Shown here piece after piece: positions 1 through 7,935 of a stretch of 64,000 bases of DNA; the stretch's first letter is position 1; every line of letters begins with the position of its first letter. The position numbers were made by a program, and so were the translations under genes. Under the pieces are notes generated by a model. It had not been told where the DNA came from. It saw nothing but the letters and a program-made list of their open reading frames with translations, and did not search any database. This stretch comes from Streptomyces sp. LUP47B (GTDB lineage: Bacteria > Actinomycetota > Actinomycetes > Streptomycetales > Streptomycetaceae), in the NCBI RefSeq assembly GCF_001746295.1, contig NZ_MJAH01000014.1, positions 59,681 to 123,680 of the forward strand, in the 5' to 3' direction.

Positions 1-56
1 GCGAACGGTTCGACGGGGTGCGGGAGTTGGTGGAGGCGTGGCGGGCGGTGTCGTAG
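1..56 (+). CDS. C-terminal tail of a gene entering from the left edge
   Basis: The window opens inside a plus-strand reading frame that ends RFDGVRELVEAWRAVS at a TAG at 54-56. Only 18 codons are visible, so the product cannot be named. A P/G-ERFxxVxELVxAWR ending is often seen at the end of Hanks-type Ser/Thr kinase domains, but that is a guess. The same 57 bases occur again at 184-240, so this end has been duplicated. Confidence 0.5.
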   Translation, partial: ERFDGVRELVEAWRAVS

Positions 57-98
57 CGCGGGGGCTCAGGCGGTCGTGGAGCACTGGCCCGCCTCCTG

Positions 99-239
99 CT
101 GGACGCCGGCCCGGGCGAGGGCGCCTTTCGCGGTACGGCCGCACAGCTCGCGGTCGTCGAACGGGCCACGCGTCCTGAGCCGGGCGAACGGTTCGACGGG
201 GTGCGGGAGTTGGTGGAGGCGTGGCGGGCGGTGTCGTAG
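99..239 (+). pseudogene. Detached second copy of the upstream gene's C-terminal segment
   Basis: Frame 3 from about 99 reads LLLDAGPGEGAFRGTAAQ and onward to the same RFDGVRELVEAWRAVS ending and TAG at 237-239. It has no start of its own and follows the stop at 54-56, so it is a leftover tail from the 183-bp duplication. It shows about 30 more residues of the truncated gene's end than the left edge does, which may help to identify that gene. Confidence 0.6.
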
Positions 240-248
240 CCGGGTGGC

Positions 249-1145
249 TCAGGCGGTCTTGAAGTAGTGGCCCGCCTCCAGGTCCGGGATCAGCGCGGGG
301 TGCTCCGGCTGCCAGTCCAGCAGCTTGCGGGTGAGCGTGCCGGACGCCCGCATGTCGATGGCGGCGAAGTGGCCGAGCCAGCCGAAGTGGTCCATCGCCT
401 CCTCGGGAGCCACGCTCGCGACCGGCACCCCCAGCCCCCGCCCGACGATCTCGGCGATCTCGCGGAACGGCACCCCCTCGTCCCCGATCGCGTGCAGCCG
501 TACGCCCGCCGGTGCCGCCTCCAGGGCCAGCCGGAACAGCCGGGCCGCGTCGAGCCGGTGGACGGCCGCCCAGCGGTTGGAGCCGTCGCCCACCATGGCC
601 GAGACGCCCTTGTCGCGCGCGAAGTCGATGAACATGGGCACGAAGCCGATGTCGCCCTCGCCGTGCACGCTCGGGGGAAGCCGCAGCACCGCCGAGCGCA
701 CTCCGCGCTCGGCGAGCGCGAGCGTCGCGACCTCCGAGGCGTGCCGGTGCTTGGCGGGGGAGTCCGGGTCGGCCGGGTCCTCCTCGGTGCCGAGCCGCCC
801 CGGGGCGGTCAGCAGGCCCGAGGTGACCACGAAGGGCTTGCCGGTGCCTTCGAGCACGGACCCGATGGCCTCGATCGCCCGCAGGTCGGCCTCGCCGGAG
901 GTGGTCAGGTTGGTGAAGTCGTGGATGAACGCCAGGTGGGCGACCCCGTCGGCCGCCTCGGCGCCCCGACGCAGACTGTCGAGGTCGTTCAGGTCCCCGC
1001 GGTGCACCTCCGCTCCCGCGGACTTCAGTGCTTCCGCGGACCGGTCCGAACGGGCCAGGCCCAGGACCTCGTGCCCGGCGTCGAGGAGTTCACGGGTGAC
1101 GGCGGAACCGACGAAGCCGGTCGCACCGGTGACGAATACACGCAT
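249..1145 (-). CDS. NAD-dependent epimerase/dehydratase (atypical short-chain dehydrogenase)
   Basis: 298 aa. It opens MRVFVTGATGFVGSAV, the Rossmann TGxxGxxG nucleotide-binding motif of extended/atypical SDR proteins, followed by a basic residue after beta-2 (LARS) and an acidic turn (HRGDL). The start is the ATG at 1143-1145, with AAGGATCACC just upstream; a longer frame exists but would add 28 low-complexity residues before the fold. It is divergent from a LysR regulator with about 160 bp between them, a common arrangement in which the regulator controls the enzyme. The substrate is unknown. The family includes sugar epimerases, NmrA-like sensors and reductases. Confidence 0.85.
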   Translation of the reverse strand: MRVFVTGATGFVGSAVTRELLDAGHEVLGLARSDRSAEALKSAGAEVHRGDLNDLDSLRRGAEAADGVAHLAFIHDFTNLTTSGEADLRAIEAIGSVLEGTGKPFVVTSGLLTAPGRLGTEEDPADPDSPAKHRHASEVATLALAERGVRSAVLRLPPSVHGEGDIGFVPMFIDFARDKGVSAMVGDGSNRWAAVHRLDAARLFRLALEAAPAGVRLHAIGDEGVPFREIAEIVGRGLGVPVASVAPEEAMDHFGWLGHFAAIDMRASGTLTRKLLDWQPEHPALIPDLEAGHYFKTA

Positions 1146-1292
1146 GGTGATCCTTCGCTGTGACGAGTGAGGGTCCCAGCGTGCGGAGAAGGGATCGGAT
1201 GCGTCCAAAGCTTGTTCCGCATTGCGCAATACGTATCAGGCATGACAGCAGGTGGCAGCCGTTTCTGCGGGCACCGGCCGCGATCCCGGGCG

Positions 1293-1298
1293 TACGCT
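1293..1298 (+). promoter_or_regulatory. -10-like element for a leaderless LysR mRNA
   Basis: TACGCT lies 6 nt before the ATG at 1305 and no ribosome-binding site is visible. This TANNNT-N6-ATG pattern is typical of leaderless actinobacterial transcripts. No convincing -35 is seen. Confidence 0.5.
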
Positions 1299-1304
1299 TC
1301 GGGC

Positions 1305-2180
1305 ATGACCGACCTCGACCTCCGGCTGGTCCGGTACTTCACGGCCGTCGCCGAGCACCGGCACTTCGGCCGGGCCGCCGACGCGTTGCACATCACCCAG
1401 CCGTCGCTGAGCAGGCAGATCCGGCGGCTGGAGCAGCAGCTGGGCGCGCGACTGCTGGAGCGGACCCCGCAGGGGAGCCGTCTCACCGAGGCGGGGGAGG
1501 TCTTCCTGCCCCGGGCGAAGGCGCTGCTGCGCTCTGCGGCCCAGGCGGCGGGCCTTGCCCGGGCGGCCGCCGAGCCGAGCCGCATCACCGTGGGGTACAC
1601 GGCGGGGATCATCGTCACCCCGGCGGTGCGCGCGCTGCGCGAGCGCTTCCCGGACGCCGACGTCAGGACCGTGCACGTCGACTGGAACGAGCGGACCACG
1701 GTCCTGCCCGAGCTCAAGGTCGACGCGCTGGTGACCCGGCTGCCCTTCCCGACCGACGGGGCGCAGGTGACGGTCCTCTACGACGAGCTCCGATTCCTGG
1801 TGCTCCCGGTCGGTCACCGCCTCGCCGGCAAGGAGTTCGTCACCCTCGACGACATCGCCGACGAGCCGCTGGTCCGGGTGTCCGACCCGGCCTGGAACGC
1901 GTACTGGCGCATCGACCCCCGGCCGGACGGCCGACCGGCACCCGACGGTCCGCTGGCCGACGCGCTGGAGGACAAGTTCGAACTCGTCGCGTCGGGGCAG
2001 GCCCTGGCCATCACGGCGTTGCCCCGGGCCGGTGCGCTCCGCCCGGACGTCACCGCGGTCCCGCTGCACGGGGTCGACCCGGCCCATGTGGTCCTCGCGA
2101 CCCGAGCCGAGGAGCGGAGCCGGCTGGTCGCGGCCTTCCGCAAGGACGCGCGGGCCTTGCTCAGGGCGTCCGACTCCTGA
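1305..2180 (+). CDS. LysR-family transcriptional regulator
   Basis: 291 aa, normal length for the family. An N-terminal winged helix-turn-helix (residues about 1-60, with FGRAADALHITQPSLSRQIR and GARLLERTPQGSRLTEAG) is followed by a LysR substrate-binding domain from about residue 90 (RITVGYTAGIIVTPAVRALRE). LysR proteins bind DNA as tetramers and usually regulate a divergent gene in response to a small molecule, so the epimerase-like gene at 249-1145 is the probable target. The start follows a -10-like TACGCT by 6 nt, which suggests a leaderless message. The inducer is unknown. Confidence 0.92.
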   Translation: MTDLDLRLVRYFTAVAEHRHFGRAADALHITQPSLSRQIRRLEQQLGARLLERTPQGSRLTEAGEVFLPRAKALLRSAAQAAGLARAAAEPSRITVGYTAGIIVTPAVRALRERFPDADVRTVHVDWNERTTVLPELKVDALVTRLPFPTDGAQVTVLYDELRFLVLPVGHRLAGKEFVTLDDIADEPLVRVSDPAWNAYWRIDPRPDGRPAPDGPLADALEDKFELVASGQALAITALPRAGALRPDVTAVPLHGVDPAHVVLATRAEERSRLVAAFRKDARALLRASDS

Positions 2181-2184
2181 AACG

Positions 2185-2226
2185 ACCTCAGCCGGTGACC
2201 CTGTCTCCAGGATCACCGGCTGAGGT
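2185..2226. terminator. Rho-independent-like hairpin between lysR and tRNA-His
   Basis: A long inverted repeat, ACCTCAGCCGGTGA...CAC CGGCTGAGGT with a central CCTG/CAGG, begins 4 nt after the LysR stop and ends 7 nt beyond the 3' end of the minus-strand tRNA. It can serve both converging transcripts. No T-run follows, which is usual in Streptomyces. Confidence 0.75.
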
Positions 2227-2232
2227 GAGTGG

Positions 2233-2305
2233 GGTGAGTGACGGGACTTGAACCCGCGGCCACCTGGACCACAACCAGGTGCTCTACCAACTGAGCTACA
2301 CCCAC
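2233..2305 (-). tRNA. tRNA-His (anticodon GTG)
   Basis: On the minus strand the cloverleaf is complete: acceptor GTGGGTG paired with CACTCAC (one G-T pair), D-arm GCTCAGTTGGTAGAGC, anticodon arm CCTGG-TTGTGGT-CCAGG, T-arm CGGG-TTCAAGT-CCCG, discriminator C. The anticodon is GTG. A G at 2306 sits just before base 1 and can supply the G-1 that histidyl-tRNA synthetase needs. CCA is not encoded. Confidence 0.97.
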
Positions 2306-2382
2306 CATGTTCGGCTGTCCTGGGTTTCCCCGACCGGCCGAGAAAAAGTGTACAGGGTCTGAAGGGGTGCTCGCGCCCGGCT

Positions 2383-2985
2383 TTACCGCCCGGGCAGAAC
2401 GTGCTTCGCGGCGATCGTCTTCGCGGTGTCGGAGTCGGGTCCGGGCTGCGGGACGAAGATCGCCTCGCGGTAGTAGCGCAGCTCCGCGATGGACTCGCGG
2501 ATGTCGGCGAGGGCGCGGTGGTTGCCGTTCTTCTCCGGGCTGTTGAAGTATGCCCGCGGATACCAGCGCCGGGCGAGCTCCTTGACGGAGCTGACGTCCA
2601 CGATCCGGTAGTGGAGGTACTCCTCCAGGGTGGGCATGTCCCGGAGCAGGAACCCGCGGTCGGTGCCGACGGAGTTGCCGCACAGCGGGGCCTTGCCGGG
2701 TTCCTTGACGTGCTCGCGGACGTAGGAGAGGACCTGGTCCTCGGCGTCGGCGAGCGTCGTGCCGCCGGACAGCTCGGTGAGCAGTCCGGACGCGGTGTGC
2801 ATCTGACGCACCACCTCCGGCATCGTCTCCAGCGCCTGGTCCGGCGGCCGGATGACGATGTCCACACCGTCGCCGAGCACGTTGAGCTCGGAGTCGGTGA
2901 CGAGGGCGGCAACCTCGATGAGCGCGTCGTCGGACAGCGAGAGGCCGGTCATCTCGCAGTCGATCCACACCATGCGATCGTTCAT
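2383..2985 (-). CDS. orn: Oligoribonuclease (DEDDh 3'-5' exonuclease)
   Basis: 200 aa, close to the family's usual length. It degrades 2-5 nt RNA fragments, including the pGpG left from cyclic-di-GMP turnover. DEDDh residues are visible: D and E in VWIDCEMTGL near the N-terminus, an Asp in CGNSVGTDRGFL, and H plus D in HRALADIRES near residue 160. It lies 96 bp downstream of adpA on the same strand. From established Streptomyces work, ornA follows adpA, can be read from the adpA transcript, and its loss slows growth and development. Confidence 0.96.
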   Translation of the reverse strand: MNDRMVWIDCEMTGLSLSDDALIEVAALVTDSELNVLGDGVDIVIRPPDQALETMPEVVRQMHTASGLLTELSGGTTLADAEDQVLSYVREHVKEPGKAPLCGNSVGTDRGFLLRDMPTLEEYLHYRIVDVSSVKELARRWYPRAYFNSPEKNGNHRALADIRESIAELRYYREAIFVPQPGPDSDTAKTIAAKHVLPGR

Positions 2986-3081
2986 GCGAACACCCTACGG
3001 CTGACGTCCGCTTTTGGGGTGCCCCGCGTCGGCGCGAGCATGACACCGGGCGGGCTCGATGGCCCGCCCGGCATCAGGACG

Positions 3082-4305
3082 TCACGTGCCGCTGCGCTGC
3101 CCGGGCAGGCTCGCCCGGCCGCCGACGTACAGCTCGCGGCCGTTCTCGGAGTGCGGGCCCACGGGGGCCGGGGTGCGGCGGGTCTGGATCGGCACCGGAC
3201 CGCTCTCCGGGTGCAGCTGCACCGGTGGATTGGGCGCGGGACCCGTCGGGCCCCCCGAGCCGTCGCTGTCCACCGGCTTGTCGCCCTGCGGACGGCGGGC
3301 CCGGTACGCGGCCCGGTAGGCGGCCGGGGACGAGCCCAGCTGCCGCCGGAAGTGCCCGCGCAGCGCCACCGGCGAGCGGAAGCCGCAGCGGCCCGCGACC
3401 TCGTCCACCGAGTAGTCGGACGTCTCGAGCAGCCGCTGCGCCTGCAGCACCCGCTGCGTGATGAGCCACTGCAGCGGGGCCGAACCCGTCAGTGAGCGGA
3501 ACCGGCGGTCGAACGTACGACGGCTCATGTACGCCCGCGCCGCCAGCGTCTCCACGTCGAACTGCTCGTGGAGGTGCTCCAGCGCCCAGGCGACGACCTC
3601 GGCGAGCGGGTCGGCGCCGATCTCCTCTGGTAAAGACCTGTCGAGGTAGCGCTCCTGACCGCCCGAGCGGCGCGGCGGGACCACCAGCCGGCGGGCCAGC
3701 GCGCCGGCCGCCTCGTTGCCGTGGTCCGTCCGCACGATGTGGAGACAGAGGTCGATTCCGGCCGCGGTACCGGCCGAGGTCAGTACGTCGCCGTCGTCCA
3801 CGAAGAGTTCTCGTGGATCGACGTGCACCGACGGGTAGCGCTTGGCCAGCGTCGGTGCGTACATCCAGTGTGTTGTCGCGGGGCGGCCGTCCAGCAGGCC
3901 CGCCGCGGCCAGGACGAAGGCGCCGGTGCACAGCCCGACGATGCGGGCGCCCTCCTCGTGCGCCCGGCGCAGAGCGTCGAGCGCCTCCTCCGGCGGCGGT
4001 GAAGTGATCGAGCGCCAGGCCGGTACGACGACCGTGCCCGCGCGTGAGATCGCTTCCAGGCCATGTGGTGCGGTGAGTTCCAGGCCCCCTGTGGTCCGCA
4101 GCGGGCCTTCTTCGCCACCGCACACCAAAAGGCGGTAGCGCGGTACGCCGGCGTCCTGGCGGTCAATCCCGAACACCGACAACGGTATGGAACTCTCGAA
4201 GATGGGGCCGCCGCTGAACAGCAGCACCGCGACGATCTCCTTGCGGCGTCGCCCGGAAAGCTTCCGGGCCGCGGCTTCCGGCGCGGCAGTGGAGTCGTGG
4301 CTCAT
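3082..4305 (-). CDS. adpA: AdpA, AraC/XylS-family master regulator of development
   Basis: 407 aa. Residues about 25-195 form a DJ-1/PfpI (GlxA-type) domain (IVAVLLFSGGPIFESSIPLS, GLCTGAFVLAAAGLLDG) used for dimerisation. Residues about 235-335 carry two AraC helix-turn-helix motifs (DVETLAARAYMSRRTFDRRF, SVDEVAGRCGFRSPVALRGH). The C-terminal tail is Pro-rich and disordered. The sequence is recognisable as Streptomyces AdpA. Leu225, in the linker between domains, is encoded by TTA (3631-3633 on the minus strand), the rare codon read by the bldA tRNA. The start is ATG with a G-rich Shine-Dalgarno about 9 nt upstream. orn follows downstream. Confidence 0.97.
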   Translation of the reverse strand: MSHDSTAAPEAAARKLSGRRRKEIVAVLLFSGGPIFESSIPLSVFGIDRQDAGVPRYRLLVCGGEEGPLRTTGGLELTAPHGLEAISRAGTVVVPAWRSITSPPPEEALDALRRAHEEGARIVGLCTGAFVLAAAGLLDGRPATTHWMYAPTLAKRYPSVHVDPRELFVDDGDVLTSAGTAAGIDLCLHIVRTDHGNEAAGALARRLVVPPRRSGGQERYLDRSLPEEIGADPLAEVVAWALEHLHEQFDVETLAARAYMSRRTFDRRFRSLTGSAPLQWLITQRVLQAQRLLETSDYSVDEVAGRCGFRSPVALRGHFRRQLGSSPAAYRAAYRARRPQGDKPVDSDGSGGPTGPAPNPPVQLHPESGPVPIQTRRTPAPVGPHSENGRELYVGGRASLPGQRSGT

Positions 4306-4691
4306 ACTGCTAAGCCCCCCTCGGTGGTCGCGGCGCCCCTAACTTGTCGGGCATGTCGCTCCAGCACGTTTCCCCTCGGTCCTGCACGAGTCCCCCGCCG
4401 TAAGACGTCAAGATCGAATCTACTGTGTCCCGTCGTGCCGACGTGACCAGTTCGTCATCCGGCACATTGTCGACATGGCAACTTGGCGTAAAGCATTCGA
4501 TCACGAAGCGTTGCACTCGTGGGCCGTGCAGGGAAGTGCGCCTTGTGGCAGTGGCTAATCCACGTAGGGTGCGCAGGGCACCGGAGACCCTATCCGTGCA
4601 GGTGGAACGGGGGTTGAGGGGTGGTCGGGCCAAGGGACACGCCCAGTGCGGAAGTTGGCTGAAAAGAATCGTCCGGGTGCATGGAAACCGG
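4306..4691 (-). promoter_or_regulatory. Long adpA upstream control region
   Basis: 386 bp without a gene, unusually long here. A -10-like TAGATT lies at 4423-4418 (minus strand), about 113 nt before the adpA start, which implies a long 5' leader. AdpA genes are known to be controlled from far upstream by AdpA itself and other developmental regulators, but I cannot place their boxes with confidence. Several A/T-rich patches (4405-4425, 4470-4500, 4650-4675) stand out against the G+C-rich background. Confidence 0.45.
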
Positions 4692-4997
4692 TCAGCCGAC
4701 CGGTGTATTTCCCCCGGTGTGACGACCGCCTCGCCGGGCCCCGGCGCCGCTCCTGTGACGACGGCCACGACGAGGCGCCCGCTCCTCCGCCCGCAGGCGG
4801 GCCGCGCCACGCTCCGACTGGCGCAGGAGGATACGGCAGACGGCCGTGACGGCGGCCAGACCGAGAGCCGTGCCCGCCGCGCCGGCCAGCGACGTGCCGT
4901 AGCAGACGAGGACCACGGGGACGAGGACGCAGCTGAAGGCCGCCCAGCGGACCACGTCCGTGGTGGAGTCCTCGGAGGGCGGTCGGTGTCCGGTCAT
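4692..4997 (-). CDS. Small basic membrane protein, unknown function
   Basis: 101 aa. Residues about 18-57 form one long or two short hydrophobic segments (WAAFSCVLVPVVLVCYG, AAGTALGLAAVTAVC). The rest is a strongly basic, low-complexity tail rich in Arg, Gly and His that should lie in the cytoplasm. The start is ATG at 4995-4997 after CAGGGAGCACGTG, which supplies a GGGAG ribosome site. It has its own upstream region divergent from the universal stress gene. I recall a similar small gene upstream of adpA in other streptomycetes, which supports it being real. No function is known to me. Confidence 0.7.
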   Translation of the reverse strand: MTGHRPPSEDSTTDVVRWAAFSCVLVPVVLVCYGTSLAGAAGTALGLAAVTAVCRILLRQSERGAARLRAEERAPRRGRRHRSGAGARRGGRHTGGNTPVG

Positions 4998-5333
4998 CAC
5001 GTGCTCCCTGTGGCGTCTCCCTGCGGGGTGGCTCAGGGAAGTCAACGCGCGTTCGACCGGTCGGTCACTGTATCGAGGGCCGTCCGGTGGGTCCCGCACA
5101 GGACCGGCCATGTGAACCCTGTGCAAACCGCCTGTACAACGCAGCAACCATTGCGTTACGGGCGCCCCCTCGTGCATGCTCCCTGGAACCCCCACGGACG
5201 GTGGGCGGGCTCTGGGCCAAGGAGGCTTGGCGCCGTACCCTTGGGGGTATGGGGTTGGGAAGATGATTCCCGGACACAGCTCCGCCGCACACTGTCGTCC
5301 CTCCCACACAAGGATCACAACGCCGAGACAGCC
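4998..5333. promoter_or_regulatory. Divergent promoter region
   Basis: 336 bp between the small membrane gene (minus) and the universal stress gene (plus). No coding sequence is convincing. AACGCA-N8-TGCGTT at 5138-5157 is a perfect 6-bp-arm inverted repeat and a possible operator. The promoters themselves are not clear. Confidence 0.35.
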
Positions 5334-5861
5334 ATGGCCGGTCACGAATTCTTCGAACCAGCGGACCGCAAGCGGCCCGTCGCCGACCCCACGGCGGCAG
5401 AGCCCCTGGCGGCGGAAGAGCCACGCCACTCCTGCGACCCCGCCTTCAAGCACGGCGTCGTGGTCGGCTTCGACGGCTCCACATCCAGCGAGCGCGCCCT
5501 CGCGTACGCGATCGGCATGGCCCATCGCTCCGGCTCGGGCCTGATCATCGTGCACGTCGCCAACCGGCTGCCCACCACCGTGTGGGCCGGCTGTGAGCCA
5601 CCGGTCTTCGTCGACGTGCCGGACCACCGCACCGAGGTGCTCGGCCTCGAGCTCGCCTGTGCCGAGTACCTGGCCGAGGTGCCCTGGATCCTCGTCGAGC
5701 GCGGCGGAGACATCTGCCACGAGCTCGAGGAGGTCGGGCGGGAGTACGAGGCGGACGCGATCGTCGTCGGCTCCACCCACGGCATCGTGGGGCGCATCTT
5801 CGGCTCTGTCGCGGGGCGGCTCGCCAAGCGGGCGAAGCGGCCCGTCATCGTCATCCCGTAA
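5334..5861 (+). CDS. Universal stress protein (UspA family)
   Basis: 175 aa with one Usp domain from about residue 38 (HGVVVGFDGSTSSERALAYA) and a variable acidic N-terminal extension. The ATP-binding Usp signature is seen near the C-terminus: VVGSTHGIVGRIFGSVAGRL then KRAKRPVIVIP, matching the G-x2-G-x9-G-S/T pattern of nucleotide-binding members. It is a cytoplasmic stress or dormancy protein and the exact role is unknown. The start chosen is the ATG at 5334. AAGGATCA lies about 20 nt upstream, which is rather far, so the start is less certain than the domain. Confidence 0.88.
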   Translation: MAGHEFFEPADRKRPVADPTAAEPLAAEEPRHSCDPAFKHGVVVGFDGSTSSERALAYAIGMAHRSGSGLIIVHVANRLPTTVWAGCEPPVFVDVPDHRTEVLGLELACAEYLAEVPWILVERGGDICHELEEVGREYEADAIVVGSTHGIVGRIFGSVAGRLAKRAKRPVIVIP

Positions 5862-6024
5862 CTCGCCCTCCACCCAGGCGAGATGGGCAAACCTACCCGT
5901 GCGTAGAGGTGTTTGCGCCCTTGTGAAGGGCATATACCGGTCACCGCAGCACTGCTGCCGGCCGGGGCGTGACGGCCACCGGCCGGCCGCGCGGGCCGGG
6001 AGTCGGGCGGCTTCCCGGCGATGA

Positions 6025-6064
6025 GACGGACCCCCGTGGACGGTGGCATCACGTGGGGTCCGTC
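6025..6064. terminator. Bidirectional hairpin between usp and glmS
   Basis: GACGGACCCC (6025-6034) pairs with GGGGTCCGTC (6055-6064), a perfect 10-bp stem around a 20-nt loop, placed between the converging usp and glmS genes. Confidence 0.75.
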
Positions 6065-6105
6065 CGCCTGTCCGGCCGCTGCGGCTGGGCGGCCCTTCGG
6101 GTCGG

Positions 6106-7923
6106 CTACTCGACCGTGACCGACTTGGCGAGGTTCCTCGGCTTGTCGATGTCCCGGCCCAGCGCCAAGGCCGTGTGGTACGCGAGGAGTTGGAGGGGGA
6201 TGCCCATCAGGATGGGGTCCAGTTCGTCCTCGTTCTTCGGGACCACGATCGTCTCGTCGGCCTTCTCCTGGTGCTGGTGGGCGACCGCCAGGATCCTGCC
6301 GCTGCGGGCCTTGATCTCCTCCAGGGCGGCGCGGTTCTTCTCCAGGAGGTCGTCGTTCGGGACGATCGCGACCGTGGGCAGCGCGGGCTCGATGAGGGCC
6401 AGGGGGCCGTGCTTGAGCTCGGAGGCGGGGTAGGCCTCGGCGTGGATGTAGGAGACCTCCTTGAGCTTCAGGGAAGCCTCGCGGGCCACCGGATAGCCCC
6501 GCACCCGGCCGATGAAGAGCATCGAGCGGGCCTCGGCGTACTGCTCGGCCAGCTTCTTGATGTGCTCCTCCTGCTCCAGCATCTCGGTGATCTGCGCGGG
6601 CAGCCTGCGCAGGCCCTCGATGATCCGCTTGCCGTCGCGGACCGAGAGGTCACGGGTGCGGCCCAGGTGCAGGGCGAGGAGGGCGAAGGCCACCGTCGTG
6701 TTGGTGAAGCACTTCGTGGAGACCACGCACACCTCCGGGCCCGCGTGCACGTAGATGCCGCCGTCCGCCTCCCGGGCGATCGCCGAGCCGACCACGTTCA
6801 CCACGCCCAGGACGCGCGCGCCCTTGCGCTTGAGCTCCTGGACGGCCGCGAGGACGTCGTAGGTCTCACCGGACTGCGAGACCGCGATGTAGAGGGTGTC
6901 CGGGTCCACGACCGCGTTGCGGTAACGGAACTCCGAGGCGGGCTCCGCGTCCGCGGGGATGCGGGCCAGCTCCTCGATCATCTGGGCGCCGATCATGCCC
7001 GCGTGGTACGAGGTGCCGCAGCCGAGGATCTTCACCCGGCGGATCTGGCGGGCCTCGCGGGCGTCCAGGTTGAGGCCGCCCAGGTGCACCGTGGAGAAGC
7101 GGTCGTCGATGCGGCCGCGCAGCACGCGGTCCACGGCGTCGGCCTGCTCGTGGATCTCCTTGTGCATGTAGGTGTCGTGGCCGCCCATGTCGTAGGAGGC
7201 GGCCTCCCACTCGACGGTGGTGGGCTCGGCCGTCGTGCGGGTGCCCTCCGTCGTGTAGGTGCGGAAGTCGTCGGCCTTGAGCGTGGCCATCTCGCCGTCG
7301 TCCAGCGTCACTATCTGCCGCGTGTGGGCGACCAGTGCGGCGATGTCCGAGGCGACGAACATCTCCTTCTCGCCGATACCGAGGACGACCGGGGAGCCGT
7401 TGCGGGCCACCACGATGCGGTCGCTGAAGTCGGCGTGCATCACGGCGATGCCGTAGGTGCCCTCGATCACCCGCAGGGTGTCGCGGACCTTGTCCTCAAG
7501 CTTCTCCGCCTGGGAGCGCGCGATGAGGTGGACGAGGACCTCGGTGTCGGTCTCCGAGAGGAACTCGACACCGTCCGCCTCCAGCTTGCGGCGCAGGTCG
7601 GAGGCGTTGTCGATGATGCCGTTGTGGACGACGGCGACCTTGCCCTCGGCGTCCAGGTGCGGGTGGGCGTTCACGTCGGAAGGGGCGCCATGGGTGGCCC
7701 AGCGGGTGTGGGCGATGCCGGTCGTGCCCTTGAAGCGGGTGGGGACCTTCGCCTCCAGGTCGCGCACGCGGCCCTTGGCCTTGACCATCTTCAGGCCGGC
7801 CGTCTTCGGCGAGGTGACGACTATGCCGGCCGAGTCGTAGCCGCGGTACTCCAGGCGCTGCAGGCCCTCCAGGAGCAGGGGGGCGACATCACGCTTCCCG
7901 ATGTAACCGACGATTCCGCACAT
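6106..7923 (-). CDS. glmS: Glutamine--fructose-6-phosphate aminotransferase (isomerizing)
   Basis: 605 aa, full length. It makes glucosamine-6-phosphate, the entry to peptidoglycan and chitin-type amino sugars. The N-terminal class II glutaminase domain (residues 1-220) starts MCGIVGYIG with the nucleophile Cys2, followed by AHTRWATHG. Two SIS sugar-isomerase domains follow (about 285-420 and 455-590, with CGTSYHAG, SQSGETYD, ELKHGPLALI) and the usual KSVTVE end. It lies 12 bp downstream of a small gene whose stop overlaps its AGGAA ribosome site, so they are probably cotranscribed. No glmS ribozyme is possible because the upstream sequence is coding. I recall this locus as glmS2 in S. coelicolor. 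Confidence 0.97.
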   Translation of the reverse strand: MCGIVGYIGKRDVAPLLLEGLQRLEYRGYDSAGIVVTSPKTAGLKMVKAKGRVRDLEAKVPTRFKGTTGIAHTRWATHGAPSDVNAHPHLDAEGKVAVVHNGIIDNASDLRRKLEADGVEFLSETDTEVLVHLIARSQAEKLEDKVRDTLRVIEGTYGIAVMHADFSDRIVVARNGSPVVLGIGEKEMFVASDIAALVAHTRQIVTLDDGEMATLKADDFRTYTTEGTRTTAEPTTVEWEAASYDMGGHDTYMHKEIHEQADAVDRVLRGRIDDRFSTVHLGGLNLDAREARQIRRVKILGCGTSYHAGMIGAQMIEELARIPADAEPASEFRYRNAVVDPDTLYIAVSQSGETYDVLAAVQELKRKGARVLGVVNVVGSAIAREADGGIYVHAGPEVCVVSTKCFTNTTVAFALLALHLGRTRDLSVRDGKRIIEGLRRLPAQITEMLEQEEHIKKLAEQYAEARSMLFIGRVRGYPVAREASLKLKEVSYIHAEAYPASELKHGPLALIEPALPTVAIVPNDDLLEKNRAALEEIKARSGRILAVAHQHQEKADETIVVPKNEDELDPILMGIPLQLLAYHTALALGRDIDKPRNLAKSVTVE

Positions 7924-7935
7924 ATATATGTATTC

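Larger units (their letters stand above)
1..281. repeat. 183-bp tandem duplication of a convergent gene junction
   Basis: Bases 1-98 match 184-281 at a constant offset of 183. Bases 1-57 and 184-240 are identical, and the rest differs at about ten positions. The repeated block holds the 3' end of the plus-strand gene plus the 3' end of the minus-strand epimerase gene. In the first copy the epimerase tail reads EAGQCSTTA, in the second EAGHYFKTA. The simplest explanation is one tandem duplication with its junction near 98/99, so one unit is 99-281 and the other begins before the window. Confidence 0.85.

Noticed and set aside
4425..5333. Long N-terminal extension of the universal stress protein
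   Set aside because: It overlaps the small membrane gene on the opposite strand and the adpA control region and gives low-complexity sequence unlike Usp proteins.
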